DNA of 64,000 nt from Gymnothorax reevesii (taxonomy: Eukaryota > Chordata > Actinopteri > Anguilliformes > Muraenidae). The position numbers were made by a program, and so were the translations under genes. The stretch is taken from the NCBI GenBank assembly GCA_029721435.1, contig CM056573.1, positions 154,781,322 through 154,845,321 on the forward strand, written 5' to 3'. How positions within the stretch are numbered: the stretch's first letter is position 1; each line of letters opens with the position of its first letter. The notes beneath the pieces were generated by a model. That model was not told the DNA's origin. It saw nothing but the letters and a program-made list of their open reading frames with translations, and did not search any database. This document shows positions 43,078 through 56,056 of this stretch, piece by piece.

Positions 43078-46000
43078 GTGAGTCTCGTGCTCCGTCTACT
43101 TAAGTATCTGTTGCGGACATTAACAAACGTCGAAATTTGCATCCAACATTAAATGTGAATTATTTAGGCCAGAAATACACTTGGGATCGAATTGCTGTCT
43201 GTATCATTGAAATCAAGCTTCACGCCTGCTGTTTGCCTTTTTTTAAAATTAAATCTTCGGAACAAATTCTCTTCTGGCATGAATGTCTAGCGCCACGTCA
43301 ATCATTTCTCACTAAACGCTACACGCATGTTATTCCAGCTTTATCATTTGCATGGATTTGGCACTCGCTTCCACGTGGGGATACTCCTTTAGAGGTGGTT
43401 GTGTAACCCAAATGTTGAATTTGCTGTGCCAGTTTAAGAGGGTGGGATTGTACCTGTGTTTAGAGACTGACATTTCAGCATTTGGTATGCATGTGGTGAT
43501 ATTATTAAACCATAAGTTGATAAATGCTTGGATGTCAAATTAATGCACCATTTGCCGTTTTGTAGAAATCTTGCTTTGCTTGCTGTGTGTTGTGTTGAAT
43601 AGATGTAACTTTGATGGCCTGCTTTTTTAGGCTGACTCTGACCATTGGGTTTTTGGGGGTCTTTGACGGTTATTGACTAGTTTAGATTTCTGGCTTTAGG
43701 CATCGTAAGACTTGGGCAGAAATTTAGCTGAGTAGCTGCAGCACATCTGATTGCTATCCACCGGTTATGGAAGGTGTAAGCCACGGCGATTGTTTGCAAA
43801 TTCTTGACTGAGTGCAGCTAGATTAGCTGCTCCTGATTTGAGGCCAAAACAAAACTAATTTCAAGGGAGACTTGTCTCGATGGCAGCAAAACTGTCAAAT
43901 TTGTGTACTTTAAGTGAAATTATTTGCAGAATGTGATTAAAAATCCAAGTAGTAAATTTTAATGTGCTCTGTGTCCTAACAGCCAAAGATCCATGTGCAG
44001 GGAAGCAATGTCACCGCAACCAGACATGTGTGGTCCAGAATGGTCTGGCTGTCTGCCTGTCCAAGAAAAGGATCTGTTCAGCCTGGGGGGGGTTGCATTA
44101 CAACACATTTGATGGCAGGACTTTTGACTTTCACGGAACCTGCAATTACACTTTTGTCAAAGTCCCTTGCAATGGGTCTTCTGATGTCCCCTCCTCCATT
44201 GAAGTGCAGATTGCCAGGGGAGTTGCCACCAATGCCACAACGTCCTTTGACAGGGTCCTCATCAGTGTCCATGGCCTCAGCATTGCTATTGTCAGAGGGG
44301 AACTGTTGCAAGCCTGGGTGAGGAGGGAACATACCATTTCATCTTGCTGCATTCTCTCATACTTTGAATCTCATTCATTTGCAAACTAGCTGGATGACAT
44401 TTGGTAGACAATTCGTCGCAATATTACTAAAGTGACTATTGATGCACTACTGTTTGAGTAAATGTTTTACTATGAACACTGGCCTTATCATCCAATCTGA
44501 AGTTCCATTGCTCAGGCAAGAGACCCATTTGTCCAGATTTTAGTTTTGTACTTGTGCCAGCTTTTGGCATATCCACTAAAATTCACATTCTTGGTTTTTG
44601 GTTAGTGTTATATGAACTTTAAATATGGGCACATGTAAAAATCTGAGCCCAACCAGACAAGTCTCCATATTTTAAAATGAAATGCAATTTGCGTGTCATT
44701 GTGTGGGTTCTTTTTTTAAATGATGCCTCCATTTTGAGGAAATGGTAAGAGGGACTTTTTTGATGGGCTGGGTTGTGCTTGTGGTAGAGCATGTGTTCTC
44801 CAGGCTGAAGGTTTCCTTTTGGTGCTTTGTTTTCAAATCCTCCTTTCAATGTTGGCTCTGCAGGTCAATGGAATAAGACGGCGCCTACCCTGGTATGTTC
44901 GTGACACGGTAAAGCTGTACCTAAGTGGCTCCAATGTAGTATTGGACACTGGCTTGGGTCTAGTGCTAAGGTATGACTGGCTCAACCATCTGGAAGTGCG
45001 CCTGGGCCGGAATCTGTCGAACACAGCTTGTGGGCTGTGTGGAGGCTTTAGCCGCGACTCCACCCACAATCTCCCAGCTCTTGGCGCAAACATCACAAGC
45101 ACGGACCTTGCCTCAGCAGTGGAGGAATTTGCCCGGTCATGGAAAACTAGTAGTAGCAGTTCCTGCAGCGATGGCTGCGGTAGCTCCTGTCCCCACTGTT
45201 ACCCAGCTCAGCTGGAGAAGACTCCTGGGGTAAAACTATGCAGTCTCCTGAAGGACCCAAAGGGCCCCTTTGCCAACTGCCTTAAGACTGTAAATCCGAC
45301 CTCGTATGTTCAGGCATGCAAAGCTGACCTTTGCATTCAGAAAGGGGACCATGCGGTGGCCTGCCAGGCCCTTAAGGCTTATGCTGATGTCTGCCAGGGC
45401 TCTGGAGTCAGAATTTCTCCATGGAGGGAGCAGGCTAACTGCTGTGAGTATGCTGCTGTGTTGAACTGTTGAACTTTCATAAGCCATTCAAATGTGCTTT
45501 ATTCATGTGCATAAGCCAGTGGTGGACAATCCAGGTTTGGACTGACATCCCCAGTATTCCTACCACATGATTTTGCAAGTAGGAACAGCTATTCAGCTGC
45601 AGGGCTGCCAACTTGGAACGCAATCATGCACATGCAGCGTAAGTCTCTCGCATTTCCCAGGCGTTTTGACCGTAGTCAGCTATTCAGTGCTTATTAATGA
45701 TTCTTATACGGAATTGAATTCCTTCTGCATGTATTTTTTTTCACTTGCATTACAGTGCATTTCAAGTAACAGCGATTATGACTCCGGATGTCTCACACTT
45801 GTCATTACTCAGGGGTTGGAAGCAATGAAAGTGTTTCATGATCATTGAAATGAAGAGACCATTTGAAATTTCTGCAATTCCATTGCTTCAACCCCTGATT
45901 AATTAAAAGTGAGAATTTGAGTGAAAATTGATTTCCACGTCAGAAGTGGCAAAATCCATCGTAATGCATGTGAAACTGGTCATCTTCTATGCTGAAGGAC

Positions 46001-49000
46001 TCAATCCTGCATGAGAATCTCCTTAAATGCGCCTCAATTGAATAATTGCTGGCTGTGGCATGGACATGAGTGCCTCCTAAGAGGCGTGAGACTCACGGTG
46101 AATGCGTGAGTTGGCAGCCCTGCAGCTGGGAGTCATTTACCTGTCATGGATGGAAGTAAAACATGGAATGACCGTTTGAATGTATTCCTCAAACACATTG
46201 CCTGCCCCCAACCAGCAATGCCTGGCACTGGGTGGTGACTACTTTCCACTGACCATGTGGTTTAGGTCAATTAGCTTCCTAGAGCTTGTTACCCACACTG
46301 GCTGAATATGCTTTTTTTTCATTAAATTAAAATGGAATTTTAGAGAATTGAGAATCATCCTTAATGTTTGCACAATCCCCCCCTCCCCAAAATTTTAGAC
46401 CTCTCAAAAAACGAAAACACGTCAAACTTGTTTAAAACACATTGTTCCTTTGGCAAATGAACTGAAACCTGTAAATAGTCCTGTTTTCATGTGTGAATAA
46501 ATCTTGATCAAAAAGTGCTTAACTAATTTCTGCTTTTTGTGAAATGGTAAATTTGAAAAATTCATGGATAACTATTACATTTTAGCATTAAATATCATTT
46601 CAGGTAGAGCAGGGGTTCCTAAACTCAGTCCTGGGGCCTCCGTGGTTGCTGGTTTTTGTCCCAACCATAAATGCCATCATAGGACTTTAAACAAGCTATT
46701 AATTTGTCCAAACTGCTCTGAACAAAAAATGCACCCAATTTGGACAAATTAACAGCTTGTTAAAGTTCTATGATGGCATTTATGGTTGGGACAAAAACCA
46801 GCATACACAGGGAGGCCCCAGGACCGGGTTTGGGAATGCCACAGTTAGAGCTTGCGCATACTGGTGGATTAAACATTACAGAAATATTTTGGTATTGACC
46901 CACACTCAATTTAGAGCAGCTGTGGCATAAGCCTTACTTTGGGTGGTTTTCTAAAACTTAAGGTCTATGTTGGCTATAAGTCAAGCCTGTTGGTGGCATG
47001 TTACTAAATGGTTTGACATGCTTCTGAATTTTGGTAACTCCTGCCAAATTTTTCTCCATCACTGCATGCGATCTGGTCATTTATCCTTGGCGTAAAATGA
47101 CAATTTAGTAGGCGTTTACTGTTTTATTTTTGTACTGATGTCCATTTTACCAATTCAGGCTTATGACATTTCTTTCCTTGTGCTGCATGTTTCACAAATG
47201 TTCCATGAAACTGCAACTGACTTCACAGAATTGTCTAAAATATATTCCTCCGTCTCCAGCCGTGGCTTGCCGTGTGAATAGCCACCATGAGAACTGCGGA
47301 ACTTTGTGCCCAGCAACTTGCGCGGACCCTTCTGCCCCTTCACGATGCCCACTTGGCTGTGCTGAGACCTGCCAGTGCGACAAGGGGTTCTTGCAGTGTG
47401 GAAAGGGATGTGTACGGCCCAGCAAGTGTGGCTGCACCTACCGGGGCTCTTACCGCCTGCGCAATGAAACTTTCTGGGCAGACAAGTGCCAACAGCGCTG
47501 CACCTGTGACCCTGCCACCAAGAACGTCACCTGTGCGCCAGCAAGGTGTGAGCATGATGAGAAGTGCCTGCTTCGAGGTGGTGTTTACAGCTGCCATAAA
47601 GGGACACATGGACTGTGCTTGGCTCAGGGGGATCCCCATTATACCACGCTTGATGGCCGCAGGTTTGATTTTGATGGGGACTGTGTGTACCTCTTGGCGG
47701 CACACTGTCCGACTCGTGGATCCCTGCCAGATTTTAAAATTGAAGTGCAGAATGAAAGAAGAGCTGCAGAGTCTTTTTCTAAAATGGTTAGAGCACGGTT
47801 GCATGGCTACGAGGTTGAAATCTCATGGGAAGTGAAAGATAAGGTCTTTGTAAGTAGATTTTAATGGAATAATTGAGGTCCTTTTCATTGGATCTGGATA
47901 AAATGTGATCGTATAATGACATGTATTTCTTTCCATGTCAGGTCAATGGCCTTTTGCTGGGTCTGCCTACTGTACTAAGCTGGGGCAAAGTCAAGATTTA
48001 CAAGACTGGCCTTTCCCTGTTTGTGGAGAGTGATTTTGGCCTAATTTTGACTTACAACTGGAACAACCTTGTGACTGTGGCAATACCCAGAAACTTCTCT
48101 GGTGCCATCTGTGGCATTTGTGGGAATTTTAATGGCGACAAACATGATGATCTGGTCCCACCGATGGGCCCCGAGGCCAATTCCTCCATTTCGCTGCAAC
48201 GCTGGAAGACTAGCGAGGTTCCTGGGTGCAGGGATGTGATTGATTATGACCGCCCACAATGTCCACCGGACGTTAGATTGATCCTTTCGAAGGGGGACAG
48301 TTGTGGGAAACTAGTGGACCCAAAGGGGCCCTTCCGGGACTGCCATGATATAGTCAATCCCCTTGACTCTTTTGAAAACTGCATCAATGACGTCTGGCTG
48401 AACAACGGTAGCCATGCTGTGCTCTGCCAGGTTTTGTCTAGCTATGTATCTGCCTGTCAGGATGCTGGGGCAGTGGTGCACAGCTGGAGGTCTAAGGAGT
48501 TCTGCAGTAAGTTTAACTTCCCCTGCACACACTGAATGTTCATAATCACCTGATCCAATTCACTGCCACCTGAATGTGCTGATATGAATACACTTTTTTT
48601 TTTTTTTTTTTGGGTGACTTGTGATTGCTTGAGTGTACCGGAGCCTGTCCTTGAATTAGTTTTAGTTCTGTCCCAATGCAGACATTGCACTGAGCTAAGA
48701 CAGTGAGGAGTATTACAAATTTTACTCGATTCATTCCTTCTACTGCAGACATGTCATGCCCTGCCAACAGCAAGTACATGCTGTGCTCTCCCCCTGTTCC
48801 ACACTTGTGCACTGAGCCACCCAGCCCTCACGGAGCTATATGCCAGGAGGGCTGCGAATGCCTGCCAGGCTTTCTCCAAAGTGGGGAGAAGTGTGTTCCT
48901 GAGTCAGACTGCGGCTGCCTGTATGATGGGGTCTACCATGAGGCTGGGGAGACATTCTTCCCAGACGAGCGCTGCCTGACTGAGTGCACCTGTGAGCACC

Positions 49001-52000
49001 GCGGGCGGCTGCATTGTAGAAACACCACCTGCCCCGCTGGCCTGCAGTGTGGCGTCAAAAACGGCAAACGCAGATGTTACCGAGAACTGGGCTCTGGCTG
49101 GTGCAGTTTGTCTGGGAAGGCCCACCTCCGTACTTTCGATGGGCGCAATTTTGATGTCCACGGAACATGCGGTTACGTGCTGGCGCAAACATGCGACACA
49201 AGCAAGGCTAACAGTGCTGCAGCATTCTCTGTTTACATCCAGCGAGGTCGGCTTCATCTGCAAATTTATGGGACAAATTTGACACTGGCTTCAAGCCAGA
49301 GTGGAAAAGTCAAGGTAGGCTCCACAATGGATTACTGCCTGTCAGCGGGTGACTGGGTTATTGATTGAATGTAACTAATGGGTGCTGTTCCCCACAATCA
49401 GAGATGCTGCATGGTAATTATAATGCTAAATCCTATATTGCTGAGATGCATTTTTCCGCAGCTACGTGATCTTGGACCTCTCGCCACACGCTTTCAAATT
49501 GTAAATGGTGGTAGATTTACACACACTCCTTTTCCTCTAGTACTGAAACAATTAATTTTAAAATGTATTCAGGCCTGTGACTATTCTATGGGTTGTAATT
49601 GGTTGCCAAAGTGTCTGCACTCTGATGCTGTAACCAGTGCTGAGCCTAGGGGAGAATCTGCTTAACAGGATCATTTCCACCTCTAGGTAAACGGAGTCCT
49701 GTGGAACTTGCCTGCTCTGCTGGGCCAGCTCAGCGTTGTTCAGCTGGGCCTGCGAATGCGGGTGGAGACCGATGCAGGCGTGATTGTGGCCTACGACTTG
49801 CAGAACTATGTGCAGCTGACCGTCCCACGTGGTTATGCTGGTCGCTTATGCGGCCTGTGCGGAGACTTCGACGGCAACCCTGCTAATGACCCCCGGATTC
49901 GTAATGGTAACATCACTTCAAACATCACTGCCTTCAGTGCATCGTGGAAAGCGTCGGGCCTGGATGCAAATTGCACTGATGGCTGTGGCGACCGGTGTCC
50001 AGTCTGTAGCCATACTAAAGCTACCCGGTACAGGTCAGGAGAGAGCTGCGGCCTGCTCTCCGCCTCCACTGGGCCTTTCCAGGAATGCCTGCCTGTGGTA
50101 GATCCCCAGCCCCATCTGGAGAACTGCGTGTACGACATGTGCATCTCCCATGGCGACGAGGAAAAATACTGCGGAAACTTACAGGCCTACACACTTGCTT
50201 GCCAGTCAGCTGGTGCTCTGGTCCAGACCTGGAGGAATATCACTTCCTGTCGTGAGTAGACTTCAGCCATTCCTCCTCCCGCCTGCCGACCCCCCCCCCC
50301 CCCCCCCCCCCCCGAAACAGGAGAGAACCCAATGCCGTTAACCCTAGTCTTGCCTCTAGGCTAGGGCTGGGCGATATGGACAAAATCTAGTATCCCGATA
50401 TCTGTGACCAAATACCTCATTCGATATTTTGCCGATATCGAGACACATGCTGGTGCTTTTGCAAAATTTACACTTTTTAATAACCATTTATTAGTAATGT
50501 TGACATAACGATGAAACGGGTGCAGGCAACAGCTTCAACAGTCTTGCACGTGCAGAAAAATGCAACCCATTACTGTAATTCAGCTTTTAAAACCAGAAAA
50601 GCCAACACTTTCATATCACGATATTACGATAGTCAAAATCTGACTATTTTACTTTGCATCACGATATCGATATATCAATATATTGCCCAGCCCTACTCTA
50701 GGCTAATGCTTATCAAGGACCAGTGTTCAGGCTAATGGCTACAGGGGAATTGACAACCGGCACACAGGGAAACGAGTGTGAGTCCTCTATTGGCAACTGG
50801 CAGTACAAGGGTTAAGGACTTGTGTTGACCTCTTAACTTGGAAAGTCAAAGCTTTTCCTTAGTAAATAAAAAAAACTTTTCCTCCCCCCCCACATGAAGA
50901 CAATGTCACATTCTGTATCTGCTCGTTGTAGCGCTTCATTGTTACATCGCACTTGCACAAATATTTGAACCCAGGATGCCATGTTATGGCCACAGCATTA
51001 CAGCATATGGAAAATCTTCATCTTGTGCATCACTTTGTACACAGTTCCCTGTAATTCAACAGGGCATATTTACAATCGTTGGAAGTCTAGGACTTAAAAT
51101 GCTGCCTGAATTTCCACAGATGTGAATGCAGCCGCATTTTACAGGCCCATGTGGGTCCATTTGTTTTTGTTTTTTGGGGTTAAACTGAAAAGCTTGTCAC
51201 TTGAATATTTTTGGATTTCTAATTCCTCAAATGGGTTAAATTGAATTCATGCTTATTCTTTAAGGAAGAAACTGGATGCTACAGAAGGGATCAATTCTAT
51301 GCTTTAAATTTTTTTTTATTTTTTTTCCCTTTAAAAGCATGCCTGTGGACTGATTAGTGAGCGGTAAGAACCTCTCCTGATCTCGTTTCAAAGTGAAGCT
51401 AATTTGGGTCTGGTCTGTCTGCACTCCTCAGCACTCGCCTGCCCTCCTCACTCCCAGTACAGCGTAAGTGTGGAGTCCTGTCCTGTCACCTGTACCAGCA
51501 CTTCACTCCTGGCCTGCCAGTCATCTCAGGCTGAGGGCTGCCAGTGTGACCCTGGTTTCCAGTTGAGCGCGGGCCGCTGTGTCAAGGCGGAAGAATGTGG
51601 CTGCTTTCAGGATGGCCGCTATTATGAGGTAGGTGCCGACAAATCCCAGAAGCTGCAGAAATCTGAACTTGACACGTTTGCAGGCTAGAACCGGATTCTC
51701 ACGTGGCGCATGATTGCTGTTTGGCAAGAGGCAGCTCAATCTGCAGATATGGCCTTGGTTTAATTCTGTGTCTGGCCCAATCTCTTTGCCACAGAACTCT
51801 TCAACCAGTCATCTGTGAATTTGATTCAGTGGTGGTGAACTCTACATGCAATGGATAAAACTTTAATCATACCTTTAAACTTTTCTAGAGCTATTTGGCT
51901 ATGTCCAGTTTGAAAGCTGTTTGGCATCTGGGACCTTATTCCTTGTTTAATGAACGTGCGGAGTGGGGTGTGGGGTTTTTTTTTATTTATTTATTTTATT

Positions 52001-55000
52001 TTTTTTGAGATTGTGAGGTCCCCAAGACCTACAGCTCAATGGTTGAGAGATTTCAGCACAGCAGACGTTGGAGTGTTCTTGGAGAGCTACCATCCTGAAG
52101 GTTATTGCTCCAACCAAAGCAAACCTCTCCTGCTTTCCCAGTCAGATCTTTACAAGCTGTTAAGCGGAATTATGGTTGGAGTAGAAACCTGCAGGATGGA
52201 TGCTCTCCAGGAACAGGGCTGGAGACGCCTGCTCTAGTGTTTATCCAGAGGTTGCTCAGTAAAATAACATTTGAATTTCTAAACCCCTTAAGGTGGAGGT
52301 GATCATGGTATTTGATACAGGTTTGTAAACTTAATCATTTTCAGTTGAGCAATCTCCTCAGATTTTATTTTTTTTACCCCAACAGTATTACACATGGCTC
52401 ATCTGAAATCCTTTTCAATTGTCTGCTGTTCAGCATATTGAGGTTTAGGGCAGGAGGTAGAAACGGTACTCACTTCCTTGTAACTCACACCCAGCTATTC
52501 CATTGGCTCCTCAGCTGCTTGTTGTGAAGCTGTTGCCTGGATGATTTCCCAGAACCTGTTAACAAACTTGTCCCAGTGTTGTAAAGGAAAGAACAGTTAG
52601 GGCAGTGGGAGGTGCAGTGTTCATGGGACACTGTCATGTGTTATGACTCAGCTCAAACAAAGGGTTTCCTAATCCATTCTCTGAGTGTTCTGTGTGGCAG
52701 TTGAGGTGGGGTGTGTTTCTCTCTTTCCCCCCCCCCCCAAGCAATCTTCAGAGAAGGGCAAGCAGTTGACTGACTTGAGTCATTTACAGGTGGGAGAGTC
52801 GTCCTGGACTGAGGGTTGCAAGGAGAAGTGCCACTGCTCTGCTCCTGCTGCTCTGCAGTGCATTTCAGCGAGCTGCCCGGAGGGCTGGGGGTGTGGCGTG
52901 GTTAACGGCTCCACAGATTGTGTTAGGAAAGGTAAGGGCTTGCTTGGCCGGATCTCCCAGTCTGTGACAGGGGTACGCCTGTTCTGCTGGTGTGGAAGGA
53001 GGCGGGTGGAGATGGAATATAAGGCCCATTTGTTCTTGTAGAGCAGGGCAACCCAACCCTGCTCCTGGCAGTCTACCATCCTGTGCATTTTCTCCTCTAC
53101 TGTTTTGGCTCACCTAATTCCGCAGATTAATGGCTCAATTAAATCTTTTGTTGTTGAATGAGGTGTTTGAGTTTGTGAACCTGCAAAGCAATGGGTCCTT
53201 TTCTGAGGAGCCTGATGCAGAACAAAATCTAGGCTGGTTGCATTGAACGCTTTTCCAGGCTATTTGACAGTTTTTACCACTCGGCCCGAATTTCGGCCAG
53301 AGGGATTGTCACCTGCGTGTCTGGTCTCTGACTTTGTCCGGGTCAGTACTCGGCAACTAATGATCAGAGCTTCACCAAATTTGGTATGGTAACTCACTAT
53401 GACCCATAGATGCGCAATGTCTGGGTTTTTATTTATTTTTTATTTTTTTTGCTGGATTTGACGTTTGGGCAGGGGGGGGGGAGAATTTAGGAAATAAAAT
53501 TCCACCTTTTCTGAAATTGACCCCTGCCAGTTACCCACCCAGAAAGGCTTTTGAAAATGGTAAGAAACCGTAAACTGATGCCTTAAGCAAGCAATAGCCA
53601 GTCCATTCATGCATCTCATGAACTCACCCAAGTACAGTGAAGGATCAATGAGGCCATTCAGGCTTGAAGTTGCCATGTGCCCTGTGCAGCCAGGACTGTT
53701 TGGTTTGCATAGTGCACAATTGGCTGTTTGCTTGTAAAGGGATGTGAAACCGATGTGGCCAATTTGAGTCTGTAGTTTGCAACTGAAAGTCCCCCGTCCT
53801 TCTGGTCAGTGTTCAGCCTCTATGCAATGAGCTGCCAAACACGAATGCTCTCTGGCTACAAGTAGTCGAGCCTGTCCATCGAAAGCATGAAATTTCTTGT
53901 CAGTTCAATTTCTTGTCACTTCCATATTTGGAATTTTATTATTGGAGTCACAGTACATTTTTGACCATGTTTGAGTCTGCCTCCCTGCAAATTGGAAGCA
54001 CCCAGGCATATTGGAATGAGCTTGGCAGTATAACACTTGCGCACCCAAGCATTCTGAAATGGCCCCAGCAATACAACATTGAAGCAATAAATGGATGAGC
54101 TGTACCGGTTTGCAAACTGCTTGTGCCCCTCAATGGCTGAATCACACTCCATTAATCTTGGATTTAAATAAACAGACTGGTACAAAGCTAATGCTGACTG
54201 GGGAGAATTGCTTTAAAGTCTCTCCCTGATTAAATTTACTCAACTGCTTAATGTTCTCAGTGAACCTTGGGTGGGTTTGTTTTTGTGGGGGGGGGGGTTG
54301 AGAGGGGGAGTGGCTTTATGACTAGATGTCCTCTCTCCAGGTCTTCATCCCAGAGCATCCAACGACACCCGTACTAGAAATATCTGTTGGGTGCTTGGCG
54401 GGTCTCATTTCTACACGTTTGATGGGGCCGTCTTCAACTTCCTGGGCAACTGCACCTACACTCTGGCCCAGAGGTGCTATAAGGGGAAGTCTTCTCCCCC
54501 TTTTTCAGTCCAAATTGAGAAAAGCCAGGATCGCTTCACTGCCCTGAAGAGCATTCGTGTTACGGTGTCAGAATACCACATTGTCATAACGCCAGGAGAC
54601 TCATTTGTGTGGGTAAGTTCCCTGTTCATGGGTGTTTTCAGTCTGGAGAAAATGTGGGTGGCATTACAGGTGTATATTCACATGCTCTGTCCATATTTAA
54701 TTTCCTATCTGGCCTGTCAACTTGTGAAATGGGCAGTAATCATTTTGTTCTGCAGGGATATGAATTTTTATTTGCATGGTGTAAGGCTTTTGTTTGGCTG
54801 GATTGACAGTTGGCCTTCAGTTAAAATGCTGGGCAGGTAGTTGGTTGGAAGTCAGTTGGCTTCCCCTGCCCAACTTATAAATTGATAGTGGCTTGGTTGG
54901 GGCATGGGGGTGTTTGGTGGGGGGGGTTTGTTTTTTGTGGTTGACTCTTCTTTACGATTCACTCTGAAGGTGAACACCTGGAAAAAGCTCCTCCCTGTAT

Positions 55001-56025
55001 CACTGCCAGGAGTGAAGATCCACGAAAGTGGCCTTTTTGTTGTCCTGGAAACCAAATTTGGCCTTTCTGTCAAGTATAACCGGGCCCAGTATGTGCTAGT
55101 GGACCTCCCAAAAAACTTCACGAACGTGTGTGGCCTGTGCGGCAACAACAACGGCAATGCTTTGGATGACCTCCGGACGCAGGAGGGCGCTGTGGTGGAC
55201 GAGGTGGCTTTTGGGTGGAGTTGGAGGGTGGAGGATGACGCAGTCTCATGTGAGGCAGACTGCTTAGACTGCTTGTCTTCAATGGAAGACCTTCAGCTGG
55301 ATGTGGAGATAGAGCATGACGTCACCGTACGGGTGCTCCTCTGGTCGGAGTCCAGCCCATTCACGCAGTGCCACGTGGCTGTGGATCCCAGCGCGTACAG
55401 CAAGCTATGCGCGCGCCACCACTGCGTCAAGCAGTGGGACTCGGAGTTCCTGTGTGAGGCCCTGCAGTCCTACACTTCTGCCTGCCAGGCTGCATGGGTG
55501 CGAGTCAAAGAATGGAGGAACAGTACCTTCTGCTGTAAGTATAGCTACACAGCCAGATTAATGTGAGGTAAGGAATTTTAACTCTCATCTGGCTACCATA
55601 AAGTGTAGAGGGGTGGTTGGAGTGGAGGGCCTTGACTAGCGTAATGAGACTATGTTCAGTGGTTCGCAGTACATGGACTTGTTTGTTGTGAGCATGTCCT
55701 AGAGTTGGAGCATTTGGATTTGCCACAAAAGATTCATTGGGCCCCGGCCACGCGCTTAGCGCAAATTGTAGGGTACAGCATTGGACTCCGTCCGTACGGA
55801 CACAATTGAGGCAGTGGGGGATTTTACCATGTTAGTGGCAAACACTTGTTTTGCTTTCAAGCGACACCACCAAATTCTGCAGAAGATAGTTGGTCTTGGT
55901 CTACATGTGACAAACCGTGGTCAAATTTGGCAATTTCAGTTGGCACATTGCATGTTTTCGGTCTTCCTACATTTCACAAAATGAGTTTTAGCTGCCAATT
56001 TGTACACTTGAAGCCTGTAGGTTAA

Positions 56026-56056
<31 letters not shown>

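Noticed and set aside
47287..47835. 182-codon plus and 154-codon minus frames over exon 4
   Set aside because: Shadows of the TIL/VWD exon, without family motifs.
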